Assembly: GCF_009930795.1 (NCBI RefSeq)
Contig: NZ_CP017146.1
Span: forward strand, 434,001-498,000
Reading direction: 5' to 3'
DNA from: Marisediminicola antarctica
GTDB lineage: Bacteria > Actinomycetota > Actinomycetes > Actinomycetales > Microbacteriaceae
Length of the DNA: 64,000 bases
The translations under genes were made by a program, and so were the position numbers. Under the pieces are notes generated by a model. It was not told the DNA's origin. It searched no databases and saw nothing but the letters and a program-made list of their open reading frames with translations. This document shows positions 25,666-34,053 of this stretch, piece by piece (positions within the stretch are counted from its first letter, which is position 1; each line of letters opens with the position of its first letter).

Positions 25666-26046
25666 TCAGTGCTGGGGTGTCAGCCTCTCGTGCATGGACC
25701 AGGCCTGGTCGTCGAGGATGACCTGCACACAGCGTCCTGTCGTGGAGTTGACCACGATGGGGGCCAGGAGATTGACGGTGGTGCCGTCGCCTCCGGGGTT
25801 GGCCACCACGAGCACCATCGCGTCCTCCCCTGTTGTGAGGTCGAGTGCCGACCCCTGTACATCCGAGATCTCCGGAGAGTATTCGGGCAGGAAGACGCCG
25901 GCGTCGAGCACGAAGAGGCGGATGCGGTCGTCGGCGGCGGACTGCAACGAGTAGACCCCGGCGGCCCCGGCGATGTCGTCGAGGGTGAAGTCGAGGAGGG
26001 GCTCGAGCCCGGGAGGAGGCGTGAGGAAGGTGAGGGCCGCGCTCAT
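25666..26046 (-). CDS. fliW: Flagellar assembly factor FliW
   Basis: A 126-residue FliW, recognised by the opening LTFLTPPPGLEPLLDFTLDD and the later AMVLVVANPGGDGTTVNLLAPIVVN. In Bacillus and Campylobacter FliW binds flagellin and antagonises CsrA, so that flagellin is translated only when FliW is free. Its ATG overlaps the flgL stop (ATGA), making it the last gene of flgN-flgK-flgL-fliW. csrA is also in this locus (52152) and the fliC leader carries two candidate CsrA sites. Confidence 0.88.
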   Translation of the reverse strand: MSAALTFLTPPPGLEPLLDFTLDDIAGAAGVYSLQSAADDRIRLFVLDAGVFLPEYSPEISDVQGSALDLTTGEDAMVLVVANPGGDGTTVNLLAPIVVNSTTGRCVQVILDDQAWSMHERLTPQH

Positions 26047-26927
26047 CGCAGGAAGTCCATGAGGGTGGGCTGCAGCACGCGCGCGGTCACCGCGAGCGCG
26101 GCGCGGTAGGTCGTCTCCTGCACTTGCAGGTCGAGGATCACCCGGGCGAGATCGATGTCCTCGACTCCGGAACGCTGCGCCTCGAGGGCTCCCGAGTGTT
26201 CCATGTTCGCCTCCTGGGCTCGCTCGATTCTCGCATCTCGGGTGCCGACGCCGGCAAGCTGCTCGACGACGGCGGTGATTCGTGCGTCGACCGCCGAGAG
26301 GCGCGTGCCGATGTTGACTCCGGCGCGCAGGTCGGCGGCGATGCCGTCGATCAGGGCGAACGCCGACAACGGCCCGGTGCCGAATGCCGCGGCACCGTCG
26401 ACGTCGACGCGCACGGTCTGGTCGTCGCCGACGCGGCGCTGCACAGAGCTGCCGGGCGCTCCCGTGTGCGCGTACCCGGCGTCGAAGGCCACGCCGGCGT
26501 CGGAGGTTCCGGCGAAGACGCTCCGGCCCAGGTAGCTCGAATTGGCCTTGCTGAGCAGGTCAGCGCCCAACGACTCGAGCTCCAACGCGATCGTGTTGCG
26601 GGCGGTCGTCGAGAGAGCGCCATCGTTTGCGCCCTGCACCGTGAGGTCGCGCACGCGGCCGAGAACATCCAGTGCGCCCGAGAGGGCGGACTCGGTTGTC
26701 GCGAGCCAGCCCATGCCGTCGGCGATGTTGCTGCCGTACTGCTCCGTCGCGCGCTGCGCCGTTCGCACCCGCAGCGATTCGGCCATCGCGGCAGGATCGT
26801 CTGAGGGCCGATCGAGCGCCTTCTGGGAACTCGCGCGGTCCTGGATACGGGCCAGGTCGTTCTTGGCCGACTGCAGGTTGCGCGCGGCGGAATCCACCAT
26901 TGTCTGGGTCGTCACTCGCGAGATCAT
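26043..26927 (-). CDS. flgL: Flagellar hook-associated protein 3 (FlgL)
   Basis: A 294-residue hook-filament junction protein of the flagellin superfamily. The N-terminal coiled region MISRVTTQTMVDSAARNLQ with KALDRPSDDPAAMAESLRVR, and the C-terminal region VEDIDLARVILDLQVQETTY, match FlgL. It is exported by the flagellar apparatus and sits between FlgK and the filament. It starts three bases downstream of the flgK stop and overlaps fliW. Confidence 0.92.
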   Translation of the reverse strand: MISRVTTQTMVDSAARNLQSAKNDLARIQDRASSQKALDRPSDDPAAMAESLRVRTAQRATEQYGSNIADGMGWLATTESALSGALDVLGRVRDLTVQGANDGALSTTARNTIALELESLGADLLSKANSSYLGRSVFAGTSDAGVAFDAGYAHTGAPGSSVQRRVGDDQTVRVDVDGAAAFGTGPLSAFALIDGIAADLRAGVNIGTRLSAVDARITAVVEQLAGVGTRDARIERAQEANMEHSGALEAQRSGVEDIDLARVILDLQVQETTYRAALAVTARVLQPTLMDFLR

Positions 26928-26930
26928 CGG

Positions 26931-28352
26931 CTACCTCCCCACGATTCCGGTTCGGTTGATCAGGGTGTCGAGCATCTGGTCGATCGCCGTCATGACCCGC
27001 GCCGAGCCCTGGTAGGCGGTCTGGAAGGTCATGAGGTTCACGTTCTCCTCATCGAGGTCGACGGAGGCTGCCGAGCGCTGGGCGCCGACGGCCGACTGCG
27101 AGGCGAGCTCGGCGTTCACCGCCTGCTGGGCATCCGACTTCGTGGTGACCCCCGTGCGCACGACGGCCTGCGCCCAGAGCGCGTTGGGGGACCCCGGCGC
27201 GAGGCGCAGCTGGGCGATGGCATCGGCGATGGAACCGTCGAGGCCGCCGGCCCCCGGCGTCGCCGCTGACAGCTCGCCGACGTTCGTGGGGATCACGACG
27301 AGCCCCCGGGCCGCGGGCACGCCAGCGGTGAGCTTGAAGAAGTCGTGGCCCGTTGTGCCGTCGGGCCTTGCGCCGGTCTGATGCACGGCGTTGACGGTGC
27401 TCGCAAGCGAAATAGCGAGCGCGTTGTACGACGAGGCCAGTTCGGCGAGGGCGCCGCCGCCGCCGGCCGAGGCGGGGGCGAGCAGGGAAAGGGTGCCCGC
27501 AATCCGGCCGCCGTCGAGGCTGACGGTGCGGCCGGGGCGGTCCGCCCACTCGAGTGTGACGGGGCTCGTCGTCGCGTCCTCGAGGCGGGTGGATCCGACG
27601 ACCCGGATGCCGTGGGCGGTGTCGCCGGAGACGATCGCGTTGCCGCCGACCGTCACATCGATCGTCCCGTCATCGTGGGGCCGGATCGTCGCCCCGGTGA
27701 GGGAGGAGATCGTCGTGGCGAGGGTCGCGCGCTGATCGACGAGCTCGTTCGCGGACCCCCCGGCTGCGGTCGTCTGCCGGATCGCGGCATTGAGGTCGGC
27801 GATCCGGGCGGCGGCGGCATTGACCTCGACGACCATGGAGGCGGTTTTGCCCCGCAGCTCCGACCACTGTCCGACGGCCTCGCCGTAGGAGGAGGCGATG
27901 CGGGAGGCGAGCGCGCCGGACTCCTCGAGCAGTACGCGGGCGGCAGCTGGCTCCCCGGTCTGGTTGGAGAGCCCCTGCCAGGCTGCCCAGAAGCCGTCGA
28001 GCTGCGTCGACAGTGCGTTCTCGCCCGGCTCGCGCAGGGTGCCCTCGAGATCCATCATGGCCTCGGCGCGTGCGAGCCAATAGCCGGCTGTCGACGCCGT
28101 GCCGTTTACCCGGGCGTCAAGGTATTCGCTTCCGAGCCGGGCGATGCCGTCGACCGAGACCCCCTCGCCCGGTCGCACACCACTCGAGAACATGCCGGCG
28201 AGGTTCGAGGCGGCAACCGAGCTCGTCGTCACGCGCTGCCGGGTGTAACCCTCGGTGTTCGCGTTCGCGATGTTCTGCCCGACAACGTCGAGGCCCTGGC
28301 GCGCGGCCACGAGACCGCGGTAGGCGGTGTTGAGTCCGCTGAAGGTGCTCAC
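26931..28352 (-). CDS. flgK: Flagellar hook-associated protein 1 (FlgK)
   Basis: A 473-residue FlgK. The GTG start at 28352 was chosen because VSTFSGLNTAYRGLVAARQG begins the conserved N-terminal rod/hook signature, continuing GQNIANANTEGYTRQRV; the open frame further upstream lies antisense-like within flgN. The C-terminal domain has DEENVNLMTFQTAYQGSARV, the paired coiled segment shared by axial proteins. It forms the first junction zone at the hook tip. Confidence 0.92.
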   Translation of the reverse strand: MSTFSGLNTAYRGLVAARQGLDVVGQNIANANTEGYTRQRVTTSSVAASNLAGMFSSGVRPGEGVSVDGIARLGSEYLDARVNGTASTAGYWLARAEAMMDLEGTLREPGENALSTQLDGFWAAWQGLSNQTGEPAAARVLLEESGALASRIASSYGEAVGQWSELRGKTASMVVEVNAAAARIADLNAAIRQTTAAGGSANELVDQRATLATTISSLTGATIRPHDDGTIDVTVGGNAIVSGDTAHGIRVVGSTRLEDATTSPVTLEWADRPGRTVSLDGGRIAGTLSLLAPASAGGGGALAELASSYNALAISLASTVNAVHQTGARPDGTTGHDFFKLTAGVPAARGLVVIPTNVGELSAATPGAGGLDGSIADAIAQLRLAPGSPNALWAQAVVRTGVTTKSDAQQAVNAELASQSAVGAQRSAASVDLDEENVNLMTFQTAYQGSARVMTAIDQMLDTLINRTGIVGR

Positions 28353-28360
28353 GCGCGCTC

Positions 28361-28846
28361 TCAGAGGCTCGTGTCGAACAGGCGGCCGCCGGCTGAGACG
28401 GAGTCGGATGCCCCGGTGGAGTCGTAGGTGCCGCCGGACGACCCGGTGGTGGCAAAGGTTTCCTGGGTCGACCGCAGCGCCTCGCGCAGAAACGTGTCGT
28501 TCGAGTCGCGCACGCGCTTGATCTCGGCGGTGACGGTCGTCATCGCGCGCAGATGGGCGGAGAAGATGTCGGACCAGGGCCCGTCGGGCGCCCCGGCGAC
28601 GAGGTCGCGCAGGCTTGCATCCTCGGTCGTGCTCCACTCGAGGGCGACGGCGGCCACCTCGACGCTGCGGGCGAGACCCGCGGCGCGCAGCCGCTCCATG
28701 ACCTGCTCGACCTCGCGGGTCGCGTGCTGGATCCAGCGCGACCGGCCGGCGGTCAGCAGCAGCTGTTCCTCCTCCAGTTTGAAGAGCAGCAGCTCGAGAA
28801 GCTCGCGTTCGCGCCACAGCAGAGCGGAGAGTTCGTTGGCGCCCAC
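28361..28846 (-). CDS. flgN: Flagellar export chaperone FlgN-like
   Basis: A 161-residue helical protein preceding flgK, the usual place of FlgN, the export chaperone for FlgK and FlgL. It has the FlgN-like N-terminal helix ELSALLWRERELLELLLFKL and a Thr/Ser/Gly-rich C-terminus. The GTG at 28846 was chosen because AGGAGG lies just upstream; an ATG at 28867 would add seven residues. The identification rests on position and helical character more than on invariant residues. Confidence 0.75.
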   Translation of the reverse strand: MGANELSALLWRERELLELLLFKLEEEQLLLTAGRSRWIQHATREVEQVMERLRAAGLARSVEVAAVALEWSTTEDASLRDLVAGAPDGPWSDIFSAHLRAMTTVTAEIKRVRDSNDTFLREALRSTQETFATTGSSGGTYDSTGASDSVSAGGRLFDTSL

Positions 28847-29212
28847 GTCTCCTCCTCTTCTTGTCATTCTCTTCTTGTCAGTGGGTAGTCGCGAAGAGGC
28901 GGGCATCAATGCCCGTGTTCTCCACGTGGTTCTCAGCAACTGTCGGCAAGCGTAGCCGCGACGTTAGGGAAATCCCGGCTCATTTGGCGCCGGAACCGGC
29001 GGCACCGTGCCTCGAACTGGGGGCGGGCGTCCTGCAGAACAGTCGTTCTACTGCCGATAGTGTGAGCCACGGAGAAGTTCGAGAATTAGTCCCGAACGTC
29101 TCCACCCGTTCCACCCTTGTACCGACGGCCCGAAACCAGGTACGTACCATCTCGCGCTCCGGCGCGGGAGTCGCGCATCCAGTCCAGGCCGAACGTCCAA
29201 GGGGTCCACTTC
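28847..29212. promoter_or_regulatory. Divergent control region between the flgN operon and fliA
   Basis: About 365 bases between divergent genes. It contains the minus-strand sigma-28 promoter at 28940-28966. On the plus strand GCCGATAG occurs at 29053-29060, but no TAA lies at the matching -35 distance. No coding sequence of its own is convincing. Confidence 0.55.
28940..28966 (-). promoter_or_regulatory. Sigma-28 promoter for flgN-flgK-flgL-fliW
   Basis: On the minus strand TAAC, 15 bases, then GCCGACAG (plus-strand CTGTCGGC at 28940-28947 and GTTA at 28963-28966). The spacing equals that of the four plus-strand flagellar promoters in this window. Confidence 0.75.
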
Positions 29213-30016
29213 GTGAATCGTGCAGATCGCAACAAGCTCGTCGTCGAGAACCTGCCGCTTGTCGGCTACCTCGTCTCCGAGGCGTGGGCGAGGGCGACGC
29301 ACCTCTCGCGCGATGACCTCGCTTCCGCCGGAACGGTTGCGCTGATCACCTCGGCCGACGCGTTCGATGTCAGTCTCGGGGTTCCGTTCGGCGCCTTCGC
29401 CCGCCGTCGCATCATCGGCGCCTTCGCCGACGAGATGCGCGCGGGGGACTGGGCGCCCCGTTCGGCCCGTCGTCGCATCAAGGAGACCGTCTCGGTGCAG
29501 GAGACACTCACTGCCTCGCTCGGGCGAGCGCCGAGCGTCGACGAGATCGCGGCGGCCCTGGGAATCGACAGTGCTGCGGCGAAAGTCGCGATCGCCGACT
29601 CGGCACGCACGCTCACGGCCCTCGATGACTTCGCCGGCGACTATCTCGCCGCCGACATCCCGCTGCCGGAGGAGAGCCTGCTCGTGACCGAGCGCCTCGC
29701 GTACCTCCGGGCGGCGGTCGACGCCCTCCCCGAACGGATGCGCGGCATCATCGAGCAGGTCTATTTCGAAGACCGATCGGTCACCGAGATCGCCGCGTCT
29801 CTCGGCATCACCCACTCGGCCGTGTCGCAGCTGCGCGCGGAGGCGGTGCGGCTGATGCGTGACGGCCTCGGCACCCACTACGCCGACGATCCCGAGTTCG
29901 CGCATGCCCCCCAGTCGCGTATCGCCGCGTCGAGCCGCACGGCCTACCTCGCTCGTGTGGCCGACGAGGTCATCGCCGGGGTCGCCCAGGTGCAGCGCGC
30001 CTCCCCGGCCTGCTGA
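29213..30016 (+). CDS. fliA: Flagellar sigma factor FliA (sigma-28 type)
   Basis: A 267-residue alternative sigma factor of the FliA/WhiG class: region 2 with LVGYLVSEAWARATHLSRDDLASAG and RRRIIGAFADEMRAGDWAPR, region 3 with LTASLGRAPSVDEIAAALG, and region 4 with the helix-turn-helix RSVTEIAASLGITHSAVSQL. GTG start at 29213. It is expected to direct transcription of the flagellar operons, whose promoters in this window carry the sigma-28 sequence GCCGATAG. No anti-sigma FlgM gene is recognisable nearby. An unusual C-terminal tail of about 45 residues follows region 4. Confidence 0.88.
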   Translation: MNRADRNKLVVENLPLVGYLVSEAWARATHLSRDDLASAGTVALITSADAFDVSLGVPFGAFARRRIIGAFADEMRAGDWAPRSARRRIKETVSVQETLTASLGRAPSVDEIAAALGIDSAAAKVAIADSARTLTALDDFAGDYLAADIPLPEESLLVTERLAYLRAAVDALPERMRGIIEQVYFEDRSVTEIAASLGITHSAVSQLRAEAVRLMRDGLGTHYADDPEFAHAPQSRIAASSRTAYLARVADEVIAGVAQVQRASPAC

Positions 30017-30046
30017 ACCGCCGGAAAAGTTTTGTCGCAGCGTTCC

Positions 30047-30073
30047 TAACGAGCGCCGCGCGAGTGCCGATAG
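30047..30073 (+). promoter_or_regulatory. Sigma-28 promoter for fliC
   Basis: TAAC (30047-30050), 15 bases, GCCGATAG (30066-30073). This is the spacing known for sigma-28 promoters (TAAA-N15-GCCGATAA). The predicted transcript start near 30080 leaves a leader of about 54 bases. Confidence 0.85.
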
Positions 30074-30088
30074 CTTCTGTTGCCGGCC

Positions 30089-30123
30089 CACGGATGGGTA
30101 GGCGCACCACACCCAGTCACGGA
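30089..30123 (+). promoter_or_regulatory. Paired CACGGA sites in the fliC leader, candidate CsrA sites
   Basis: CACGGA occurs at 30089-30094 and again at 30118-30123; the second runs into the Shine-Dalgarno GGAGGAA (30121-30127). Two GGA sites, one covering the ribosome binding site, is the layout of CsrA control of flagellin in Bacillus. csrA and fliW are both present in this window. Confidence 0.55.
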
Positions 30124-30133
30124 GGAACTCACC

Positions 30134-30964
30134 ATGGGCATGCAGATCAACACCAACATCGCGGCAAACAACGCGTACCGCAACCTCGCCACCACCCAGA
30201 ACGACCTGTCGAAGTCGCTCGAGAAGCTCTCAAGCGGACTTCGCATCAACCGCGCCGCAGACGACGCAGCCGGCCTCGCCATCTCGGAGGGCCTCAAGTC
30301 GCAGGTCGGTGGCCTCACGGTCGCCGCCCGCAACGCGCAGGACGGCATCAGCGTTCTGCAGACCGCTGAGGGCTCGCTCAACGAGGTCACCTCGATCCTC
30401 CAGCGCGTCCGCGACCTCGCGGTGCAGGCCGGCAACGACTCGAACAGCCCGGAGTCGCGCACCGCGATCCAGACCGAGGTCACCGCGCTGAGCAAAGAAC
30501 TTACCCGCATCGGCACCTCGGCCAACTTCAACGGCACCAAGCTGCTCGACGGCACGGCCAACCTGACCTTCCAGGTCGGCGCTGGTTCCTTCGCGGCGGA
30601 AGACCAGATCGCCGTGGACCTGACGGGTACGAGCATCGCGGCCCTCGGCACCACCATCGGCGGTCTCATGTTCGACTCCGCCGCCAACGCGCTGACCACT
30701 ATCGCAGCGCTCGACACCGAGATCACCGCCATCTCCACGGTGCGCGCCGACCTCGGTGCGCAGCAGAACCGCTTCGAGAGCGTCATCCGCAACCTTGCCG
30801 TCTCGAAGGAGAACCTCACGGCTGCCGGTTCGCGTATCCGCGACACCGACATGGCCGAGGAAATGGTCAAGTTCACGCGCTCGAACATCCTGTCGCAGGC
30901 CGGCACCGCCATGCTCGCGCAGGCTAACCAGTCCAACCAGGGCGTTCTCCAGCTGCTGCGCTAA
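30134..30964 (+). CDS. fliC: Flagellin
   Basis: A 276-residue flagellin. The N-terminal D0/D1 region MGMQINTNIAANNAYRNL through SSGLRINRAADDAAGLAISE and the C-terminal D1/D0 region (RIRDTDMAEEMVKFTRSNIL onward, ending NQGVLQLLR) are well conserved; the middle (about residues 135-200) is short, so the exposed D2/D3 domains are almost absent. Short flagellins of this size are common in Gram-positive bacteria. It is exported and polymerises under the FliD cap. Start at the ATG seven bases after GGAGGAA. Its own sigma-28 promoter and a strong downstream terminator make it monocistronic. Confidence 0.96.
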   Translation: MGMQINTNIAANNAYRNLATTQNDLSKSLEKLSSGLRINRAADDAAGLAISEGLKSQVGGLTVAARNAQDGISVLQTAEGSLNEVTSILQRVRDLAVQAGNDSNSPESRTAIQTEVTALSKELTRIGTSANFNGTKLLDGTANLTFQVGAGSFAAEDQIAVDLTGTSIAALGTTIGGLMFDSAANALTTIAALDTEITAISTVRADLGAQQNRFESVIRNLAVSKENLTAAGSRIRDTDMAEEMVKFTRSNILSQAGTAMLAQANQSNQGVLQLLR

Positions 30965-31003
30965 ACCGCGCAACCGACCTCCGGGCCCCGCCCGGTGACC
31001 TGC

Positions 31004-31063
31004 GGCCGGTGGAAGCGGCGGATGAACTGGACCTCATCCGTCGCGCCCCACCGGCCGTTTTTT
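31004..31063 (+). terminator. Rho-independent terminator after fliC
   Basis: GGCCGGTGG (31004-31012) pairs with CCACCGGCC (31048-31056), with an inner stem CGGATGA/TCATCCG, followed by a run of six T at 31058-31063. It is the clearest intrinsic terminator in the window. Confidence 0.85.
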
Positions 31064-31115
31064 CACATCACGACGACCAGAAGACCCACACCAGAATCCC
31101 CAGGGAGGACGCGCC

Positions 31116-32471
31116 ATGTCGCTCGCCATCGACGGCCTCGTCAGCGGACTCGACACGACGGCGCTCATCAACTCCCTCATGCAGCTCGAGGCGGTTCCGC
31201 AGACCCTGCTCAAGAGCAAGGTCACCGCCTCCCAGGCCTACATCTCGGCACTTCAGGGCCTCAACACCAAAGTCGCCGCGGTCGGCGAGCTCGCGGTCAC
31301 GACCGCCAAGCCCCAGGCCCTCGACCTCTACTCCACGACGAGCAGCTCGGACAAGGTCACCGCGACCGCGACGACGGGAGCCCAGGCGGGCGAGATCGAC
31401 CTCGTCGTCGGGCAGCTCGCCCAGGCGCAGAAGTCGGTGACGGCGGCGATGTCGGTCTGGGCCGACGACCCGCCCGTGCTGACGATCGTCGGCAGCGATG
31501 GCACCGAGACCCAGGTCACCGCCGCCTCGACCTCCCTCGACGCGGTCGTCACGGCGATCAATGCGGCAGGCGCGGGCGTCACCGCGACGAAGGTCTCGGT
31601 GGGCGGGGGCGAGTTCCGGCTGCAGCTCTCCTCGACCGAGACAGGAGCAGCCGGCGCCTTCTCTGTGCACCGCGACACCGCGGCGGGCGCCGACATCTTC
31701 GCCGAGGTGGGCGCCGCCACCGTGCGGACCGCCGCCAACGCCGAGGTCACGCTCTGGGCCGGCTCGGCCGCCTCGCAGACGATCTCGTCTCCGACGAACA
31801 CATTCGCGAGCCTGATGCCCGGGGTCTCGATCACCGTCGCCGCGGCATCCGTCACGCCCGTGACCATCGGTATCGCCCGCGATGATGCGCGAATCGGCGA
31901 TGTTGCCGCACGCCTCGTCACCGGTCTGAACGACATTTTCGCGCTCATCTCGTCTAAGTCGGCCGTGACCACCGGCACGAGCTCCACGGGAGCCACGACA
32001 GTCTCCGGCGGAGCATTCGCCGGCGACAGCACGGTGCGCGACGTGAACCGGCGCATAATGGCGGCGGCCTCGCAGCCGATCGACGGCAGGTCGCCCTCGG
32101 AGTTCGGCATCGTCATCACCAAGTCGGGCACGCTCGAGTTCAACGCGGAGAAGTTCGCCGCGGCGCTCGCGAAGGACCCCGCGGCGACCCAGGCGGCGCT
32201 CCAGAGAATCGCCAGCCGCGTCGGGGACGCCGCGGGAGTCATCTCGGACAAGTACGACGGACTCCTCACGGGACGCATCACCGGCCAGCAGTCGAGCCTG
32301 CGGGATCTCAGCGACCGGATCAGCGACTGGGACATCCGCCTCACAACGAGGAGATCGACCCTCGAGCGCACCTACTCGGCGCTCGAGGTACAGCTGAGCT
32401 CGCTCAACGCGCAGTCGTCCTACCTCGCCAGCCAACTCGCCTCACTATCGGGATCGAGCAACTCTCAATGA
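31116..32471 (+). CDS. fliD: Flagellar filament cap protein FliD
   Basis: A 451-residue hook-associated protein 2. The N-terminus LAIDGLVSGLDTTALINSLM is the FliD_N signature, the centre is Thr/Ser/Ala-rich with domain repeats, and the C-terminal FliD_C region contains VRDVNRRIMAAASQPIDG and FNAEKFAAALAKDPAATQA before a coiled tail. It caps the filament and folds flagellin subunits. GGGAGGA precedes the ATG. Overlaps fliS by four bases (ATGA). No separate sigma-28 promoter is visible between the fliC terminator and this gene. Confidence 0.93.
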   Translation: MSLAIDGLVSGLDTTALINSLMQLEAVPQTLLKSKVTASQAYISALQGLNTKVAAVGELAVTTAKPQALDLYSTTSSSDKVTATATTGAQAGEIDLVVGQLAQAQKSVTAAMSVWADDPPVLTIVGSDGTETQVTAASTSLDAVVTAINAAGAGVTATKVSVGGGEFRLQLSSTETGAAGAFSVHRDTAAGADIFAEVGAATVRTAANAEVTLWAGSAASQTISSPTNTFASLMPGVSITVAAASVTPVTIGIARDDARIGDVAARLVTGLNDIFALISSKSAVTTGTSSTGATTVSGGAFAGDSTVRDVNRRIMAAASQPIDGRSPSEFGIVITKSGTLEFNAEKFAAALAKDPAATQAALQRIASRVGDAAGVISDKYDGLLTGRITGQQSSLRDLSDRISDWDIRLTTRRSTLERTYSALEVQLSSLNAQSSYLASQLASLSGSSNSQ

Positions 32472-32902
32472 CGATGACCACCGGCGCGAGCGCGCTTCGC
32501 TCGCAATACAACCGCGACGCCGTGCTCTCGGCGAGCCCCGTGCGGCTGCTCACAATGCTCTACGACCGGCTGATGCTCGACCTCGGCCGCGCGGAGGCGG
32601 CGCAGCAGGCGCAGAACTGGGCCACTGCGACCGAGAACCTGCTTCACGCCCAGGCGATCGTCTCCGAGCTGTCATCGTCGCTCAGGGTCGACGTCTGGGA
32701 GGGAGGGGAGGGGCTCCTCGCGATCTACAACTATGTGTCGAACTCCCTTATCAACGCCAACATCCACCGCGACGTGGCGCGCACCAGAGAGAGCATCGAG
32801 CTGCTCGAGCCCTTGCGCCGCTCGTGGCACGAGGCGGCGGAGTCGCTGCCGGCGGCCCCGGCGTCCGGCCGCGCCGCGGCGGGGACGCTCGGCATTGGCT
32901 GA
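32468..32902 (+). CDS. fliS: Flagellar export chaperone FliS
   Basis: A 144-residue flagellin chaperone; the family pattern is clear in SPVRLLTMLYDRLMLDLGRA, HAQAIVSELSSSLRVDVWEG and YNYVSNSLINANIHRDVART. It binds the flagellin C-terminus and prevents premature polymerisation. It overlaps fliD upstream and a small FliT-like gene downstream. Confidence 0.93.
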   Translation: MTMTTGASALRSQYNRDAVLSASPVRLLTMLYDRLMLDLGRAEAAQQAQNWATATENLLHAQAIVSELSSSLRVDVWEGGEGLLAIYNYVSNSLINANIHRDVARTRESIELLEPLRRSWHEAAESLPAAPASGRAAAGTLGIG

Positions 32903-33185
32903 CGCGCACGAGGCATGGTCGGTGCTTCTCGACGACCTCGAGGCCGCCGCGAACCGGTCGGAGCAGGTGGCGCCGTCCGCAGCAGGGCCGTGGGTCGCCC
33001 CCGAGCTCGGCCCGATCCCGGAGGCGCTCGTCGATCGCGCTCGCCGGGTGCTCACTGCTCAGCTCGCCGCGGCCGAATATCTCGAGGGCCGCCGGGACGA
33101 GGCTGCACGCCATCTCGCCGCGCTGCGCGTGGTCCCGCAGGACGAGGGCGCTGGCATCTCGGTCTATCTCGACGTCACCGGGTGA
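32895..33185 (+). CDS. Small helical protein in the fliT position
   Basis: About 96 residues from a TTG at 32895 that overlaps the fliS end by eight bases; a GTG at 32922 is an alternative start. The sequence (WSVLLDDLEAAANRSEQ, then PEALVDRARRVLTAQLAAAE) is predicted to be helical, as in FliT-type export chaperones, and its position after fliD-fliS is where fliT is found. No invariant motif proves the identity. Confidence 0.5.
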   Translation: MADAHEAWSVLLDDLEAAANRSEQVAPSAAGPWVAPELGPIPEALVDRARRVLTAQLAAAEYLEGRRDEAARHLAALRVVPQDEGAGISVYLDVTG

Positions 33186-33221
33186 CGCGGGGCTCCACCA
33201 CACATTCGTGACGTGTTCGCC

Positions 33222-33248
33222 TAACGCCGCGCGACCTTGTGCCGATAG
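33222..33248 (+). promoter_or_regulatory. Sigma-28 promoter for the flgB operon
   Basis: TAAC (33222-33225), 15 bases, GCCGATAG (33241-33248). It heads flgB-flgC-fliE-fliF-fliG-fliH-fliI-fliJ-fliK-flgD-flgE, where genes overlap or nearly abut until fliK. Confidence 0.85.
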
Positions 33249-33319
33249 ACACCTGTGACGAGCACGGATCGCTCACCTTCAGGCCACGGATAGGCCGTTA
33301 CACAACGAATAGGGCCCTC

Positions 33320-33661
33320 GTGTTTAATTCCGTGACTTCGGCCGCCATCGACAGTGCGCTCGATGGGCTCGCGCTGCGCCAGCGCGTGATCGCCAACAAC
33401 ATCGCCAACGTCAACACGCCGAACTACCAGGCCCAGCGTGTGATGTTCGAGGATGCCCTCGCGGCGTCGGTCCAGGCAGGAAGCGGCCGGGCAGACGCCA
33501 CGACCGCCCGCTCGCTCGAGCCGACGCGGCTCGATGGCAACAACGTGAATCTCGACACCGAGACCCTCTCGAACATCGACACTGTTCTGCGCTTCCAGTT
33601 CGCGGCCCGCGCGGCCGAGGGCGCGTTCTCGAGTGTGCGTACCGCGATGAGGACCAACTGA
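33320..33661 (+). CDS. flgB: Flagellar basal-body rod protein FlgB
   Basis: A 113-residue proximal rod protein with the rod signature LALRQRVIANNIANVNTPNY and a C-terminal helix RFQFAARAAEGAFSSVRTAM. GTG at 33320 is preferred; a GTG at 33332 is possible. No strong Shine-Dalgarno is visible. First gene of the hook-basal-body operon; overlaps flgC by one base. Confidence 0.88.
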   Translation: MFNSVTSAAIDSALDGLALRQRVIANNIANVNTPNYQAQRVMFEDALAASVQAGSGRADATTARSLEPTRLDGNNVNLDTETLSNIDTVLRFQFAARAAEGAFSSVRTAMRTN

Positions 33662-34053
33662 TGACGTTCGACGCGATCGGAATCGCCAGCACCGGGCTCA
33701 CGGTGCACCGAAAGTGGCTTGACGCCGTCTCCGACAACCTCGCCAACATCAACACCGTGAAGCCGACCGACGGGTCGGCGTTCCAGGCGAGATACGTCGT
33801 CGCCGAGGAGGGGCAGGGAACGACGGGCGTCTTCGTCGCCGGAGCGGCCTATGGCAGTGAGGAGGGCAGGCTCGTCTTCGAGCCCGCCCATCCCCTCGCC
33901 GACGCGGAGGGCTACGTGAGATACCCCGAGATCGACCTCGCCTCGCAGATGGGCCAGCTGATCATGGCCCAGCGGGGCTACCAGGCGAACGCGGCGGTTG
34001 TCGACCGCGCCAAAGACACCTACGAGGCTGCCCTGCAGATCGGACGCTCCTGA
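33661..34053 (+). CDS. flgC: Flagellar basal-body rod protein FlgC
   Basis: A 130-residue rod protein: N-terminal IGIASTGLTVHRKWLDAVSD with NLANINTVKPTDGSAFQARY, and C-terminal MGQLIMAQRGYQANAAVVDR. One-base overlaps on both sides show tight coupling with flgB and fliE. Confidence 0.92.
   Translation: MTFDAIGIASTGLTVHRKWLDAVSDNLANINTVKPTDGSAFQARYVVAEEGQGTTGVFVAGAAYGSEEGRLVFEPAHPLADAEGYVRYPEIDLASQMGQLIMAQRGYQANAAVVDRAKDTYEAALQIGRS

Noticed and set aside
29053-29060. GCCGATAG as a sigma-28 promoter for fliA
   Set aside because: The -10 is perfect, but the position 15 bases upstream reads GCAG, with no TAA; left as unproven.
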